From an uncultured Spirochaetaceae bacterium (GTDB lineage: Bacteria > Spirochaetota > Spirochaetia > Sphaerochaetales > Sphaerochaetaceae), in NCBI GenBank assembly GCA_944389065.1, contig CALXKZ010000090.1, positions 61,902-125,901 on the forward strand: a stretch of DNA of 64,000 nt, given 5' to 3'. Position numbers and translations under genes: made by a program. The notes under the pieces were generated by a model, which did no database searches, had not been told where the DNA came from, and saw only the letters and a program-made list of their open reading frames with translations. Each line of letters opens with the position of its first letter. Position 1 is the stretch's first letter. Shown piece by piece: positions 8,831-17,520 of this stretch.

Positions 8831-9862
8831 TTACCATCTGCTTCTGATTTCAGTCACAGATCCATATGCTTTATCTACCTCAATCCGCTGCCCATCATCA
8901 AGAAGGAAGAATCCAGAGAAGAGGCCAGCTTGCTGCTTCCTGTCTGCTTTCATCATCTTCATGCTGATGGTATCCTCAAAGGCTGCTACTGGTGAGAATA
9001 CAAGCCTTATGCGGTTTTCATCATCGGTTATCTCATACCCGATCGAAGGATGGCTTTCAGGGGAAGAGAAGGCGATATGTCTAAGCTTGTGGATTCTGCC
9101 ATCGAAGAACACAGCGCTGCATTCAGAATCCATGCATTCAGGAAGGAATGATGTCAGATCCACTCCCCATAATGTCCCATCGTCAGTACGTCCTGTTAGG
9201 GAGACTGCTGTCCATCCGCTCTTTTGGGGCCATCTGCCGCGCTCCCATTCCATGCACCCGTGGCTTTTGTCTTCAGAGAGATGGCGGGAGATGTGATTGA
9301 TGAAGATCACTCCTTCAGCCTTCATTGGATTGATCCTTCTTCCATAGTGCCAGTATCTGCCGTCTTTATCAAAAGCAGAGGCTGTATTCATGCTTTCTGT
9401 GCCATCGCTTTCATATAGAATGACGTCGGCTTTGAATCCGGATGAGCCATCTGGAAGTGTGAGGTATGGGGCCGTTATGAGAATCTGATGCTTCCTCCCT
9501 TTCTTGACGAATGCAATCGTCATATCGCTGTTTGCATATGTCACAGCACTATCTGAATCAGGATCTTCAGAGAGCGTCCTTGTCTTCGGGAAAAGCTTAA
9601 TGCCATGGACTTCTGCAGCTTTCCTCCGGTTATAGTCAAAGAATGCTATTGAGAATATACCGGCATAGCCAAGATCAGAGTATATGACCTGGAATGTAAA
9701 GCCATTCTCTTCATCGGCTATGGAATATGAATCCCATTCTTTGAGAGCAATCTTCAATCCTGATCTCTTCCTGTCATATTCCCAATAAGGATGTCTGGCC
9801 CATCCCTGTGTCTTCAGCTTTCCCTTCTCATCCAGGAGCGGGGTAGTGGTTCTCAATTCCAT
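8831..9862 (-). CDS. DUF2804 domain protein
   Basis: 343 residues matching the DUF2804 pattern: an N-terminal segment with LLDEKGKLKTQGWARHPYWEY, a central MEWERGRWPQKSGW motif (equivalent to the family GRGxWPxxxxW signature), WGVDLTS, and a beta-rich C-terminus related to lipocalin-like carotenoid/hydroxyneurosporene synthase folds. No signal peptide, so probably cytoplasmic. Function is unknown in all organisms as far as I know. Its start has no ribosome site but a TGC-TATAAT element 9 nt upstream. The yeiH-like gene follows. Confidence 0.85.
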   Translation of the reverse strand: MELRTTTPLLDEKGKLKTQGWARHPYWEYDRKRSGLKIALKEWDSYSIADEENGFTFQVIYSDLGYAGIFSIAFFDYNRRKAAEVHGIKLFPKTRTLSEDPDSDSAVTYANSDMTIAFVKKGRKHQILITAPYLTLPDGSSGFKADVILYESDGTESMNTASAFDKDGRYWHYGRRINPMKAEGVIFINHISRHLSEDKSHGCMEWERGRWPQKSGWTAVSLTGRTDDGTLWGVDLTSFLPECMDSECSAVFFDGRIHKLRHIAFSSPESHPSIGYEITDDENRIRLVFSPVAAFEDTISMKMMKADRKQQAGLFSGFFLLDDGQRIEVDKAYGSVTEIRSRW

Positions 9863-9871
9863 AGCAATGGG

Positions 9872-9877
9872 ATTATA
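9872..9877 (-). promoter_or_regulatory. extended -10 close to the DUF2804 start
   Basis: On the minus strand TG-C-TATAAT ends 9 nt before the ATG. A start of transcription about 7 nt downstream would give a leader of roughly 2 nt, with no Shine-Dalgarno sequence. Confidence 0.6.
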
Positions 9878-9941
9878 GCATAGAACAGTGAAGATGTATG
9901 TTATCAGGAATCTCTGATATTGGCTTCAGGTAAAAAGATAT

Positions 9942-9972
9942 GGGAAAAACAAAGGCGGCATCGCTGCCGCCC
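9942..9972 (-). terminator. rho-independent terminator after the SurA/PpiD-like gene
   Basis: Read on the minus strand, a 7-bp GGCGGCA/TGCCGCC stem with a 4-nt loop is followed by TTTGTTTTT. It lies 11 nt after the stop of the chaperone gene. Confidence 0.85.
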
Positions 9973-9982
9973 TGTTTGTGCA

Positions 9983-11506
9983 TCACTTTGAGGAAAGACT
10001 CGGTCCAAGGATCCTGTCAAAGAAAACCTGGAGGAAATTGTCCGTGAATGCATCGGAGTTCATTATGCCAGCCTGAAGATCCTGTACAGTGATCTCTGGC
10101 ATGTAAGTTGTATAGAATGTATCCATATAGGAGGATAGAAGCTCATTGTTTCCTTCCGGCACTACAGGACGGGCTATCACATAAGCATTTCCGGATGCCT
10201 GTGGAGCAAGCACCGTATTATCCTCGGCTGTGAAGAGCTCTGCATAGTACTCCTGATCCATTGCGGCAGCAGATGCAAGAAGTGTGCTTGAATCAGAGTA
10301 TTCAGGTCCGATGATGAACTGTGATGAAGCAGGATTTGCAGATGATGGTCCGACTTCTGCTATCTCAAGTCCAGCGCTCTCCGCTGCTCCTGTGAAATCC
10401 GCAGAAGCTGCAGCGTAGACTTCATCGGCCTTTGCACTGAGATATGCATCCATTGTCTCTGGATCATTTACAGAAATGTATGACTTGACCTTCGAAAGGA
10501 CTTCGCTATCGCTGTAATCAGGGGAAGAAGCTGCCGAATCCGCTCTGAAAAGGAGGTAGCCTGTCCAGCCCTGAACCGGTCCTGTGATATCGCCCTGAGC
10601 AGAAGCGAAGACTGTATCAGCGCCTGAGGGATCAACGAGCATGTTCTGAATCTCGTAATAAAGCATCTGGCCCATGGACCCATTTGCTGTTTTCCACTGG
10701 TCAGAGGAATCGGCTGCCGCTGCATCCTCGAATGTTCTTTCTCCGCTCTGTATCGCTTCCAGAAGAGACTCTGCAGCAGTCTCGCTCGGCAATGTGATGA
10801 CACTCAGATCCATAGCTGTGAAAGGAGCGCCATTTGCCTCTGCATAAGCAGCTGCATCTGCATCTGGGTAGGCATTGTAATCTACTGTTATATACTCGAA
10901 AGCCCTTACATTGTCATTGAAGGATGATACGAACTGTGCCTCTCCTTCGGATGTCTTGACAGATGAGATATCGTTCATGACCATCTGAGCGGGAACAGTC
11001 TCTTCAAGCTGCATTCTGAGCATGGACTTTTCCATTGCAGAGGCTTCTCTGTAGAGATCGCTGCTGTAATTCCCGTTCTCGTCGTTGAAATATCCGCTCT
11101 GGACAATCGCATTATCAACCATCTTGTCAGTTACGCTGATACCTGCCTGCTGTCCCATCTGCCTGAGTGCTGTCTCAAGGACTGTCAGATAGTATGCCTG
11201 CTGATAAGCCTGCATGACATTCTGATTGCTTACAGAGCCTGAAGCCATGATAGCCGAGAGCTGGTTGTAGAAATAATTCCCATAGGAAAGCTCAATTTTC
11301 TCTCCGTTGTATCTGCCGAATTCAATCGAAGATGAATTGCCGCTGCTGAATACTGTTGTAGGCAGTACGAATGTCAGTGATATAAGAATAAGCACAACAA
11401 CACCGATAATCCAACCGATTGATTTCCCGTGCTTTTTCCTGTCTTTCTTCTCCCCTTTGTTATTCTGGGGGAATGCAACACCCTTTCCGTTATCATCCGA
11501 AGGCAT
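9983..11506 (-). CDS. membrane-anchored SurA/PpiD-like peptidyl-prolyl isomerase-type chaperone
   Basis: 507 residues. A Lys-rich cytoplasmic N-terminus leads into one anchor helix (GWIIGVVVLILISLTFVLP, about residues 31–49). A SurA_N-like helical region follows (residues about 60–190, including the YYLTVLETALRQMGQQAGI stretch), then repeated alpha/beta segments rich in Ala, Ser and Asp that resemble degenerate parvulin domains. It probably folds outer-membrane or periplasmic proteins, anchored on the inner membrane like PpiD. No parvulin active-site pattern is obvious, so isomerase activity is doubtful. AGAGGT precedes the start. Confidence 0.8.
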   Translation of the reverse strand: MPSDDNGKGVAFPQNNKGEKKDRKKHGKSIGWIIGVVVLILISLTFVLPTTVFSSGNSSSIEFGRYNGEKIELSYGNYFYNQLSAIMASGSVSNQNVMQAYQQAYYLTVLETALRQMGQQAGISVTDKMVDNAIVQSGYFNDENGNYSSDLYREASAMEKSMLRMQLEETVPAQMVMNDISSVKTSEGEAQFVSSFNDNVRAFEYITVDYNAYPDADAAAYAEANGAPFTAMDLSVITLPSETAAESLLEAIQSGERTFEDAAAADSSDQWKTANGSMGQMLYYEIQNMLVDPSGADTVFASAQGDITGPVQGWTGYLLFRADSAASSPDYSDSEVLSKVKSYISVNDPETMDAYLSAKADEVYAAASADFTGAAESAGLEIAEVGPSSANPASSQFIIGPEYSDSSTLLASAAAMDQEYYAELFTAEDNTVLAPQASGNAYVIARPVVPEGNNELLSSYMDTFYTTYMPEITVQDLQAGIMNSDAFTDNFLQVFFDRILGPSLSSK

Positions 11507-11537
11507 AAAAGAACCTCTTTTCCAGTGATATCAAATG

Positions 11538-11556
11538 TAGCTGAATCAAGCAGCTA
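11538..11556. repeat. inverted repeat upstream of the SurA/PpiD-like gene
   Basis: TAGCTG/CAGCTA half-sites separated by 7 nt lie 32–50 nt before the start of the minus-strand chaperone gene. A TTGACA on the minus strand sits further upstream at 11587–11592. It could be an operator or leader hairpin; function unknown. Confidence 0.35.
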
Positions 11557-11599
11557 ACAGAAAAATTACCATTGTTAAAGCTAATCTGTCAACGCAAAA

Positions 11600-11619
11600 G
11601 GGAAGCGGTTGTGCTTCTC
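11600..11619 (-). terminator. weak terminator after ldhA
   Basis: A 7-bp stem including one G-U pair is followed on the minus strand by CTTTTG, just downstream of the ldhA stop. It is short and the T-tract is poor. Confidence 0.35.
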
Positions 11620-11625
11620 CGTATG

Positions 11626-12606
11626 CTACTTCACAAGATTTATCAGCTCCGTTCCTTCCTCGAAATGCTTTATATTCTCCATCGTGGTTGCACTGATTGC
11701 GGCAAGCGCATCCTCTGTCAGGTATCCCTGGTGCGATGTGATTATCACATTGGGCATGCTTATAAGACGGGCAAGGGTATCATCTTCGATGCCTGTATCG
11801 CTCTGGTCCTGATAGAATATTCCTGCCTCTTCCTCATAGACATCCAGCGCAGCTCCTCCTATGCTTTTGTCTTTCAGAGCCTCAAGCAGGGCTTCGCTGT
11901 CGATCAGCGCTCCTCTGGATGTGTTGATTACCAGCGCTGTCTTTTTCATCATGCCAAGGGTTTTCTTGCTGATTATATGGTGATTGCTTTCAGTAAGTGG
12001 GCAGTATAGGCTGATGATATCGGACTCGGACATGATTCTTTCAAGGTCAGCTTTCTCCGTTCCTTCAATATCTTCTGCAAATGGATCATGGACAAGGATG
12101 CGCATACCAAACCCTTTTGCAATGCTGATTGCGACACGCCCGATCTTTCCAGCCCCGATAATCCCTATGGTCTTGCCATGAAGATCTGTCCCGACAAGAC
12201 CTGTGAGAGAGAAGTTGAATTCCCTTGTCCTGACATATGCATGCGTCAGCTTTCTCACCAGGGCCAGAAGAAGCGCGAATGAATGCTCCGCAACTGCGTA
12301 TGGGCTGTATGCTGGAACACGCACAACAGGTATTCCTGCTGCTTCGGCGTATTCATAGTCAACATTATTGAATCCAGCAGAGCGCAGGGCAATAAGCTTA
12401 ACCCCTTCGCTTTTGAGGATATCTATTGCTTTGCTGTTTACTGTGCAGTTGACAAAAGGACAGACAACATCGCATCCCCTTGCCAGGATTGCTGTGTGTT
12501 CTGACAATGCTGGCTCAATATATCTGATTCCATATCCGTATTTCTCCGCATCAATTGAGAAATGCTTCTTGTCATATGGTTTTGCATCGAAAAGGGCAAT
12601 CTTCAT
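11626..12606 (-). CDS. ldhA: D-lactate dehydrogenase (NAD-dependent 2-hydroxyacid dehydrogenase)
   Basis: 326 residues typical of LdhA. The substrate-domain motif VPAYSPYAVAEH, the NAD-binding GIIGAGKIG (near residue 150), the catalytic Arg in NTSRGALID, a Glu in DVYEEE and the catalytic His in ITSHQGYLT are all present. It reduces pyruvate to D-lactate, regenerating NAD in fermentation, which suits an anaerobic spirochaete. A strong AGGAGGA site lies 6 nt before the ATG. It is divergent from the AI-2E transporter gene. Other D-2-hydroxyacid substrates remain possible, but the YSPYAVAEH motif is characteristic of LDH. Confidence 0.93.
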   Translation of the reverse strand: MKIALFDAKPYDKKHFSIDAEKYGYGIRYIEPALSEHTAILARGCDVVCPFVNCTVNSKAIDILKSEGVKLIALRSAGFNNVDYEYAEAAGIPVVRVPAYSPYAVAEHSFALLLALVRKLTHAYVRTREFNFSLTGLVGTDLHGKTIGIIGAGKIGRVAISIAKGFGMRILVHDPFAEDIEGTEKADLERIMSESDIISLYCPLTESNHHIISKKTLGMMKKTALVINTSRGALIDSEALLEALKDKSIGGAALDVYEEEAGIFYQDQSDTGIEDDTLARLISMPNVIITSHQGYLTEDALAAISATTMENIKHFEEGTELINLVK

Positions 12607-12716
12607 ATTATCCTCCTATATGCTAAAGGTAATACAAGGAGGATCCGGAGTCCATAAAACAATCCAGAAGCATGATTGGATACACAAACTCTGTGGAATC
12701 ATTGTGATTAATCGAT

Positions 12717-12722
12717 TATAAT
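12717..12722 (+). promoter_or_regulatory. consensus -10 positioned for leaderless transcription of the AI-2E gene
   Basis: TATAAT ends 6 nt before the ATG, and no ribosome site is present. The -35 position at 17 bp reads TGGAAT (weak). The predicted start point coincides with the start codon. Confidence 0.65.
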
Positions 12723-12728
12723 CCATCT

Positions 12729-13898
12729 ATGAATCTTTCGCAGCCTAATGACAGTACCGGACGTCAGATAAGGAATATACTTATCGGGTTTGGGGCAATT
12801 CTTATCCTTTATATTCTCAAGATGACTGCGAATATAATGATTCCTCTTGTCATTGCATTATTCATTTTCATCGTTGTGAATCCTGTCCTGTCCCGATTGG
12901 ATAAGATGCGTATTCCGCGTCTTATCTCTACCTTCATAACCCTGGTCCTTGTTGTCGCGGTATTCATACTCTTCGTCTATATTTTCTTCGTTATGGTCAA
13001 TATGCTGCTCCAGTCCGATACGGGAATCCCAGCCTATGCTGTCAGGGTCCAGCAGCTTGACAGACAGCTGTCTGCATTCATTGCGCCATATATGGAGGAG
13101 GATCCTGCCACATTCAGCATACTTGCTTATCTGGATATCAATTGGTATGGGGTAGCGATGTCATCTCTTACCTCTATATCGGGCAAGTTCATCTCGATAA
13201 TCTCCGATGCCATGCTTGTGCTGCTTTATCTGCTCTTCCTCATCCTTGAAAGGCAGACGATTCTTCCCAAGCTCATGGCAGCACTTCCGCGTGGAAAGGT
13301 GCAGAGAGTCTCGCAGATGATTGCGAGAATGAACCGGCAGACATCGAAGTATATGTTCCTTAAGCTGATAATCAGCTTGATTACGGGCATCCTTTTCTAT
13401 TTTGCGGCCATTATCACAGGCCTTGACTTCGCTCTTGTCTGGGGTGTCCTTGCTGTTATCCTGAACTTCATTCCGACGATAGGATCTATCATATGCACAG
13501 CCGGAACGATAGTCATGGCACTTATACAGTTTGCTCCTGACTGGAGCAATGCGATCTATGTTGCGATCCTTATGATCGGCATAGAGATGGTGGTCGGGAA
13601 TATCATCGATCCTAAGCTTCAGGGTGTTCAGCTGAATATCTCACCTCTTGTCATACTTGTATCACTTGCGGTCTGGGGATATATATGGGGCCTTGCAGGA
13701 ATGTTCCTTGCTGTTCCTCTTACTTCAATCATACAGATTGCCTGTGCCAATATCCCGTCACTGCGTCCGATAGCGATTCTTCTGTCAGAAGGAAGGTACT
13801 ACCGCCGTGATTTTGACAGGAAAAAGAAGAAAAGGAATCAGATGACCCATGAAGGTGATGATATAGAGCTTCCTGATGAGATGGGAATCGACAAATAG
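12729..13898 (+). CDS. AI-2E family transporter (TqsA/PerM-like)
   Basis: 389 residues with about eight membrane helices in the AI-2E exporter layout: two N-terminal helices around MIPLVIALFIFIVVNPVL, a soluble middle segment, and a C-terminal block with GVLAVILNFIPTIGSII and EMVVGNIIDPKLQG, both family signatures. Members export autoinducer-2 or act as ion antiporters, so the substrate here is open. A Lys/Arg-rich C-terminal tail follows. It has a near-consensus -10 right before the ATG and is followed 9 nt later by thrH. Confidence 0.9.
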   Translation: MNLSQPNDSTGRQIRNILIGFGAILILYILKMTANIMIPLVIALFIFIVVNPVLSRLDKMRIPRLISTFITLVLVVAVFILFVYIFFVMVNMLLQSDTGIPAYAVRVQQLDRQLSAFIAPYMEEDPATFSILAYLDINWYGVAMSSLTSISGKFISIISDAMLVLLYLLFLILERQTILPKLMAALPRGKVQRVSQMIARMNRQTSKYMFLKLIISLITGILFYFAAIITGLDFALVWGVLAVILNFIPTIGSIICTAGTIVMALIQFAPDWSNAIYVAILMIGIEMVVGNIIDPKLQGVQLNISPLVILVSLAVWGYIWGLAGMFLAVPLTSIIQIACANIPSLRPIAILLSEGRYYRRDFDRKKKKRNQMTHEGDDIELPDEMGIDK

Positions 13899-13907
13899 GG
13901 AGGAATA

Positions 13908-14516
13908 ATGGATATAGTCTGCCTTGACCTTGAGGGAGTCCTTGTCCCTGAGATCTGGATTGCATTCGCTGAGAAAACAGGCATAGAAGAGCTGAAGATA
14001 ACAACGCGTGATGAGCCTGATTACCATAAGCTGATGGATTATCGTATCGGGATACTCAGAAGCCATGGGCTGTTTCTTTCTGATATCCAGGGCGTTATAG
14101 CGGGCATAAAGCCTCTTCCCGGGGCATATGACTTCGTGATGAAGGTACGTGAGATGACACAGCTTGTGATCCTTTCTGATACCTTCACGGAGTTTGCGCT
14201 TCCTCTGATGCGCCAGCTTGATTATCCGACGATTCTCTGCAATTCGCTCAAGGTTGACAGCGAAGGATGTATCACAGGGATAAACATGCGTGCTGAGAAT
14301 GGTAAGAAGAAGGCCATCGAGGGGTTCAGGCATATGGGATTCAGAACGTTTGCATCAGGAGATAGCTATAACGACATAGCAATGATACGTGAAGCAGATG
14401 GCGGCTGTCTTTTCAGGGCTCCTGAGAATATCATCAAGGAAGAGAAGGATCTGGAGATTGTCTCAAGCTATGATGGCCTCATTGATGCAATAAGGCGTTT
14501 TCGTGATGAGGAATAA
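13908..14516 (+). CDS. thrH: phosphoserine phosphatase / homoserine phosphotransferase ThrH
   Basis: 202 residues of the HAD family. The N-terminus (CLDLEGVLVPEIWIAFAEKT) is nearly identical to Pseudomonas ThrH, with nucleophile DLEG, motif II ILSDTF, and motif III GDSYND near residue 158. ThrH dephosphorylates phosphoserine and can transfer the phosphate to homoserine. Length matches the family (about 205). GGGAGGA lies just before the ATG. The 3' end overlaps a small membrane-protein gene. Confidence 0.95.
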   Translation: MDIVCLDLEGVLVPEIWIAFAEKTGIEELKITTRDEPDYHKLMDYRIGILRSHGLFLSDIQGVIAGIKPLPGAYDFVMKVREMTQLVILSDTFTEFALPLMRQLDYPTILCNSLKVDSEGCITGINMRAENGKKKAIEGFRHMGFRTFASGDSYNDIAMIREADGGCLFRAPENIIKEEKDLEIVSSYDGLIDAIRRFRDEE

Positions 14517-14733
14517 GAGCGTACGGGGATTCATTGTATCCATAGTCATGCTGATGACTGGAATGACGGCAGGTTTCATCCTGCTTGGAACTGTCTATAC
14601 CGGTCCGAGGTGGATAGCCTTTATCGTTTTTCTTGTCTATCTTGTCATTTCATATGCCGTTGTAAGGTTATCCTGGCGTTATGTACGTGATTTAAGAAGG
14701 GAAAACACTGACAATCCACATATTTCCTCTTGA
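14506..14733 (+). CDS. small two-helix membrane protein
   Basis: 75 residues with two hydrophobic segments (about 9–28 and 36–57) separated by a short YTGPRW loop, and a basic C-terminal tail. It begins inside the end of thrH; a GTG one codon earlier is an alternative. No family recognised. It is probably co-translated with thrH and stays in the inner membrane. Confidence 0.7.
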   Translation: MRNKSVRGFIVSIVMLMTGMTAGFILLGTVYTGPRWIAFIVFLVYLVISYAVVRLSWRYVRDLRRENTDNPHISS

Positions 14734-14785
14734 CTACTACGTGAAACGCATGCACATTTAATTCGATTCACAAAGGGGGTTGTGT

Positions 14786-15148
14786 ATGGATGCATTCACC
14801 CAGGAGATGCAGGAACTGCTGCTGAAAGAAAGAGACGAGCTTCTGTCAAAGCTCAATAGCGAAGGGGATGATTTCCGCTCTGAAGCATTTGCTTCTTCAG
14901 GGCGTGGCGATTCAAGCGACCTTGCTTCCGATGAGGGTGCTTACAGGAAAATGGAAGCTCTCAACGCCATGGATGCAAAGAAGCTCAAGGCTATAGAAGG
15001 AGCTCTCAAGCGTATCGGAGATGGGAAATATGGCTATTGCCTGCAGTGTGGCAAGAAGATTCCGGAAGGCAGGCTGAGAGCAATTCCGGAAGCTGTTCTC
15101 TGCGTGGACTGCAAGGCGGCAAATGAGAAGCTCAGTGGCGGTGTATGA
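14786..15148 (+). CDS. TraR/DksA-family zinc-finger protein
   Basis: 120 residues. A helical N-terminal hairpin (LLLKERDELLSKL) is followed by a four-Cys zinc finger with spacing C-x2-C-x17-C-x2-C (YCLQCGKKIPEGR ... CVDCK). This is the DksA/TraR C4 family, which binds the RNA polymerase secondary channel and tunes transcription with ppGpp. It is shorter than E. coli DksA (151) and lacks clear DxxDxA tip acidic residues, so its activity may differ. A GGGGG site precedes the ATG and a strong hairpin follows the stop. Confidence 0.88.
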   Translation: MDAFTQEMQELLLKERDELLSKLNSEGDDFRSEAFASSGRGDSSDLASDEGAYRKMEALNAMDAKKLKAIEGALKRIGDGKYGYCLQCGKKIPEGRLRAIPEAVLCVDCKAANEKLSGGV

Positions 15149-15150
15149 TA

Positions 15151-15792
15151 TCAGATGAGGAAGGGGTTTCCCTTCCTCTCTGTTTCAATGGTCGTATTCA
15201 TGCCATGGCCGGGGAGTACGATAGTGTCTCCCGGAAGGGCCATCAGTCTCTTAAGTGAAGTGCTCAGATCCCTGCTGCTTCCTCCAAGGTCCGTTCTGCC
15301 TATGCCATATCTGAAAAGCGTATCTCCTGAGAAGAGTATCTTCTCTTTCTCTGAGTAGATGCATACCGAACCTGCTGTATGGCCAGGTGTTCTGATGATA
15401 TCGAACATCATGAATCTGTCTTCGTATGTGCTGAATGTCTCTGGGAAAGCACTTAGCTGTGATGCAATGCTGCTGGCCATGGATGGGGATAGGGCTGCGG
15501 CCATTCTCACCGATTCTTCTGCTCTGTCTTCCAGGAAATGCATATCATTTCCATCAATGAAGATATCTGTTCCAGGAAAAGCTTCCAGCAACGCAGGAAT
15601 CCCGAAGATATGATCGAAATGCCCATGTGTCAGAAGCAGCGCTTCAGGGCTAAGGCCATTTGATGCAATGAATCTGATGGCTTTATCATAAGGAAAGGGC
15701 GCATCCACGAGGATGCACCTGTTTCCATCAAAATCATAGACAATGTATGTATCTGTGCCGAAATCGCCGGCAACGATTGTCTGGATCTTCAT
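15151..15792 (-). CDS. MBL-fold metallo-hydrolase (glyoxalase II-like)
   Basis: 213 residues with the metallo-beta-lactamase motifs THGHFDH (near residue 55), a His in TPGHTAGS, an Asp in FSGDTLF and the last His in LPGHG. The length and pattern match short YcbL/GloB-like hydrolases that cleave S-lactoylglutathione or related thioesters. The start overlaps the stop of the RNA-binding protein gene upstream, indicating one operon. The natural substrate is not evident. Confidence 0.9.
   Translation of the reverse strand: MKIQTIVAGDFGTDTYIVYDFDGNRCILVDAPFPYDKAIRFIASNGLSPEALLLTHGHFDHIFGIPALLEAFPGTDIFIDGNDMHFLEDRAEESVRMAAALSPSMASSIASQLSAFPETFSTYEDRFMMFDIIRTPGHTAGSVCIYSEKEKILFSGDTLFRYGIGRTDLGGSSRDLSTSLKRLMALPGDTIVLPGHGMNTTIETERKGNPFLI
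15157..15185 (+). terminator. terminator after the dksA-like gene
   Basis: A 9-bp perfect stem GAGGAAGGG/CCCTTCCTC with a 4-nt loop is followed by TCTGTTTC. It lies inside the last codons of the convergent MBL gene, so the coding end of one gene doubles as the terminator of the other. Confidence 0.7.
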
Positions 15793-16337
15793 TTATTGGA
15801 GAATGCGACTTTTGCGATTCTTCCGTTTATATCCTGCCCGGTAAGCTTATCAATAGCTTTCTGGCAGTTCTCTTCGCTCATTGTCACAAATGAATATTTG
15901 TCGTGGATGCGGATCATGTAGATATCATCACGTGTGATCCCAAGCTCTGCCTGAAGACGCTTCGATAGATCCTTGGGATAGAGATGCTTCATCTTGCCTA
16001 CATCGATATAGATTGTCTTTGCGCCAGCAGGGATGGCTTTCTCTGCCTTCTGAGGCTCCTGTTCCTTTTGTCCTTCCTGCTTTTCGATCTTGTCAGCTCT
16101 CTCTGTTTTCTCAGCTTTCTCTCTCTCTTTTCTCCGTTCCTGTCTGGCAGGCTTTGCTGCATTCATCAGCAGATAAGCTGCGAAAGCACTTCTCTCAAAG
16201 AATGAGACATTCTTCTTCACAATTGCCCGGACTCTTTCGATCTCTTCCGGGTCAGAGCTCTTCATGCTCTGCATCAGGCTTGCAATCCGGGAGGTGAGCT
16301 CCTCTTCCGAAAGGCCCTTTACTTCTTCCTTCTCCAT
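15789..16337 (-). CDS. stand-alone DbpA-type RNA-binding domain protein
   Basis: About 182 residues: an N-terminal helical part, a highly charged Lys/Glu linker (about residues 75–105), and a C-terminal domain of about 75 residues (TIYIDVGKMKHLYPKDL to NGRIAKVAFSNK). The last matches the RRM-like C-terminal RNA-binding domain of DbpA helicases, which recognises 23S rRNA hairpin 92. No helicase domain is present, so it may be an RNA chaperone or ribosome-assembly factor. The chosen ATG has GGAG 6 nt upstream; in-frame ATGs at 16349 and 16400 are alternatives lacking such a site. Confidence 0.75.
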   Translation of the reverse strand: MEKEEVKGLSEEELTSRIASLMQSMKSSDPEEIERVRAIVKKNVSFFERSAFAAYLLMNAAKPARQERRKEREKAEKTERADKIEKQEGQKEQEPQKAEKAIPAGAKTIYIDVGKMKHLYPKDLSKRLQAELGITRDDIYMIRIHDKYSFVTMSEENCQKAIDKLTGQDINGRIAKVAFSNK

Positions 16338-16484
16338 GAAATTCTCCATGATAGTGCCATTTTCTGGCTTTGATTTGCCCTCAGTATGGGTATTGGGCAT
16401 TCTTGAGGAGTTTCCTGCATAGCAGGACTTCCCCAGCGAGGATTAGCATATGTTTTCATAGGCGGTCTTGTCAATTACGCATCT

Positions 16485-16512
16485 TTTGCATGGATTGATG
16501 ATGTGATAGACT
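16485..16512 (+). promoter_or_regulatory. promoter for the coiled-coil gene, leaderless spacing
   Basis: TTTGCA and TAGACT are separated by 16 bp, with TG-A before the -10. The -10 ends 6 nt before the ATG and no ribosome site is present. Confidence 0.5.
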
Positions 16513-16518
16513 CTTTTT

Positions 16519-17505
16519 ATGGCAGCACTGGATCTTGAAGCTGAGAATGAGAGGATGATTGAGGCGTCTACAATGCGTCTCAAAAGCCTGTCATACAGCC
16601 TGGGGGTGGCAGCAGAGAGCCTTTCGATCGGAGATGGAACGAGGCTTATAAGTGACTGCCGTACTGCGATATCACTGAGAGAGACTGCAGAAGAAGAACT
16701 GGAAGAGGTGAAGGCATTCATCTCGGATTATGAGGCCAGGAAGGCGGAGCGGAGCGCCGCTGAAAGGGAAGAGAAGGGCCTTCAGGAATCCATGAGGCTT
16801 CTCGCCATACGGCTTGGTGCGGTGCTTTATGAGCAGTGCTCATTTTCCATCCTTAATAAAAGTGATTTCAGCGCGATCTATGATGATATAGACCGGAATG
16901 CAGAAGCCAGAAAAGGGTTTCTGTCGCGTTTTATCAGGAAGAATGAAGATGAAAGGTTCTTCTCCTATGCCGCGGATGCAATGTCCCGTAATCTCGATGG
17001 CAGCATGCAGGGTGGGGCAAAGGAGCTTCTGGCGGAAATAAGGCGGATGCAGAAAAAGGATTCACAGCTTATCGGGAAGATTACGGAGCTTTCCAGCTAT
17101 CTTGAAGATAATAAGCAGTCCTACTCAATGTCTGTAAAACAAGGGCTTGATGATAGCCGGCGCAATCTCATGAAGCTGCAGGCTGATGAAGAGAAGAAGT
17201 TCGTAAGCCTGGGTTCCTATCTCTATGAGAATGGATCTGAATGGATATCAGAGAGCACTCCGTCCTCTATTCTTGATATGCTTCAGGCTCTCCTTTCGGA
17301 GCATGACCGCTATAGTGCCCTTATTGATAAGAGAAAGATATTGCGGAAGAAAGAGCGTGCTGATAGCGTTAAGGCAATGATAGAGAGTGAAGAGAAGAAG
17401 ATACAGATACTGGAAGCGGAGAAGGCAAGAATCGAAGAGGAGATCGATGGTATAAAAGAGGAGATCTCAAGACTCCGCATCCGCCTTGATAGCTTTTCTG
17501 ATTGA
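16519..17505 (+). CDS. cytoplasmic coiled-coil protein of unknown function
   Basis: 328 residues with no signal peptide or membrane helix. Heptad-like Glu/Arg/Leu stretches occur at about residues 40–95 and 265–325, flanking a helical middle that includes a compact RKGFLSRFIRKNEDERFFSYA segment. No family recognised; the layout suggests a structural or scaffold protein. A PHP phosphatase gene follows 15 nt later and may be co-transcribed. The promoter lies immediately before the ATG. Confidence 0.7.
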   Translation: MAALDLEAENERMIEASTMRLKSLSYSLGVAAESLSIGDGTRLISDCRTAISLRETAEEELEEVKAFISDYEARKAERSAAEREEKGLQESMRLLAIRLGAVLYEQCSFSILNKSDFSAIYDDIDRNAEARKGFLSRFIRKNEDERFFSYAADAMSRNLDGSMQGGAKELLAEIRRMQKKDSQLIGKITELSSYLEDNKQSYSMSVKQGLDDSRRNLMKLQADEEKKFVSLGSYLYENGSEWISESTPSSILDMLQALLSEHDRYSALIDKRKILRKKERADSVKAMIESEEKKIQILEAEKARIEEEIDGIKEEISRLRIRLDSFSD

Positions 17506-17520
17506 TGGGGCCATATCGTT

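Noticed and set aside
8369..8995. Plus-strand frame of about 208 codons opposite the yeiH-like gene
   Set aside because: It mirrors a membrane-protein gene in composition and has no promoter or ribosome site.
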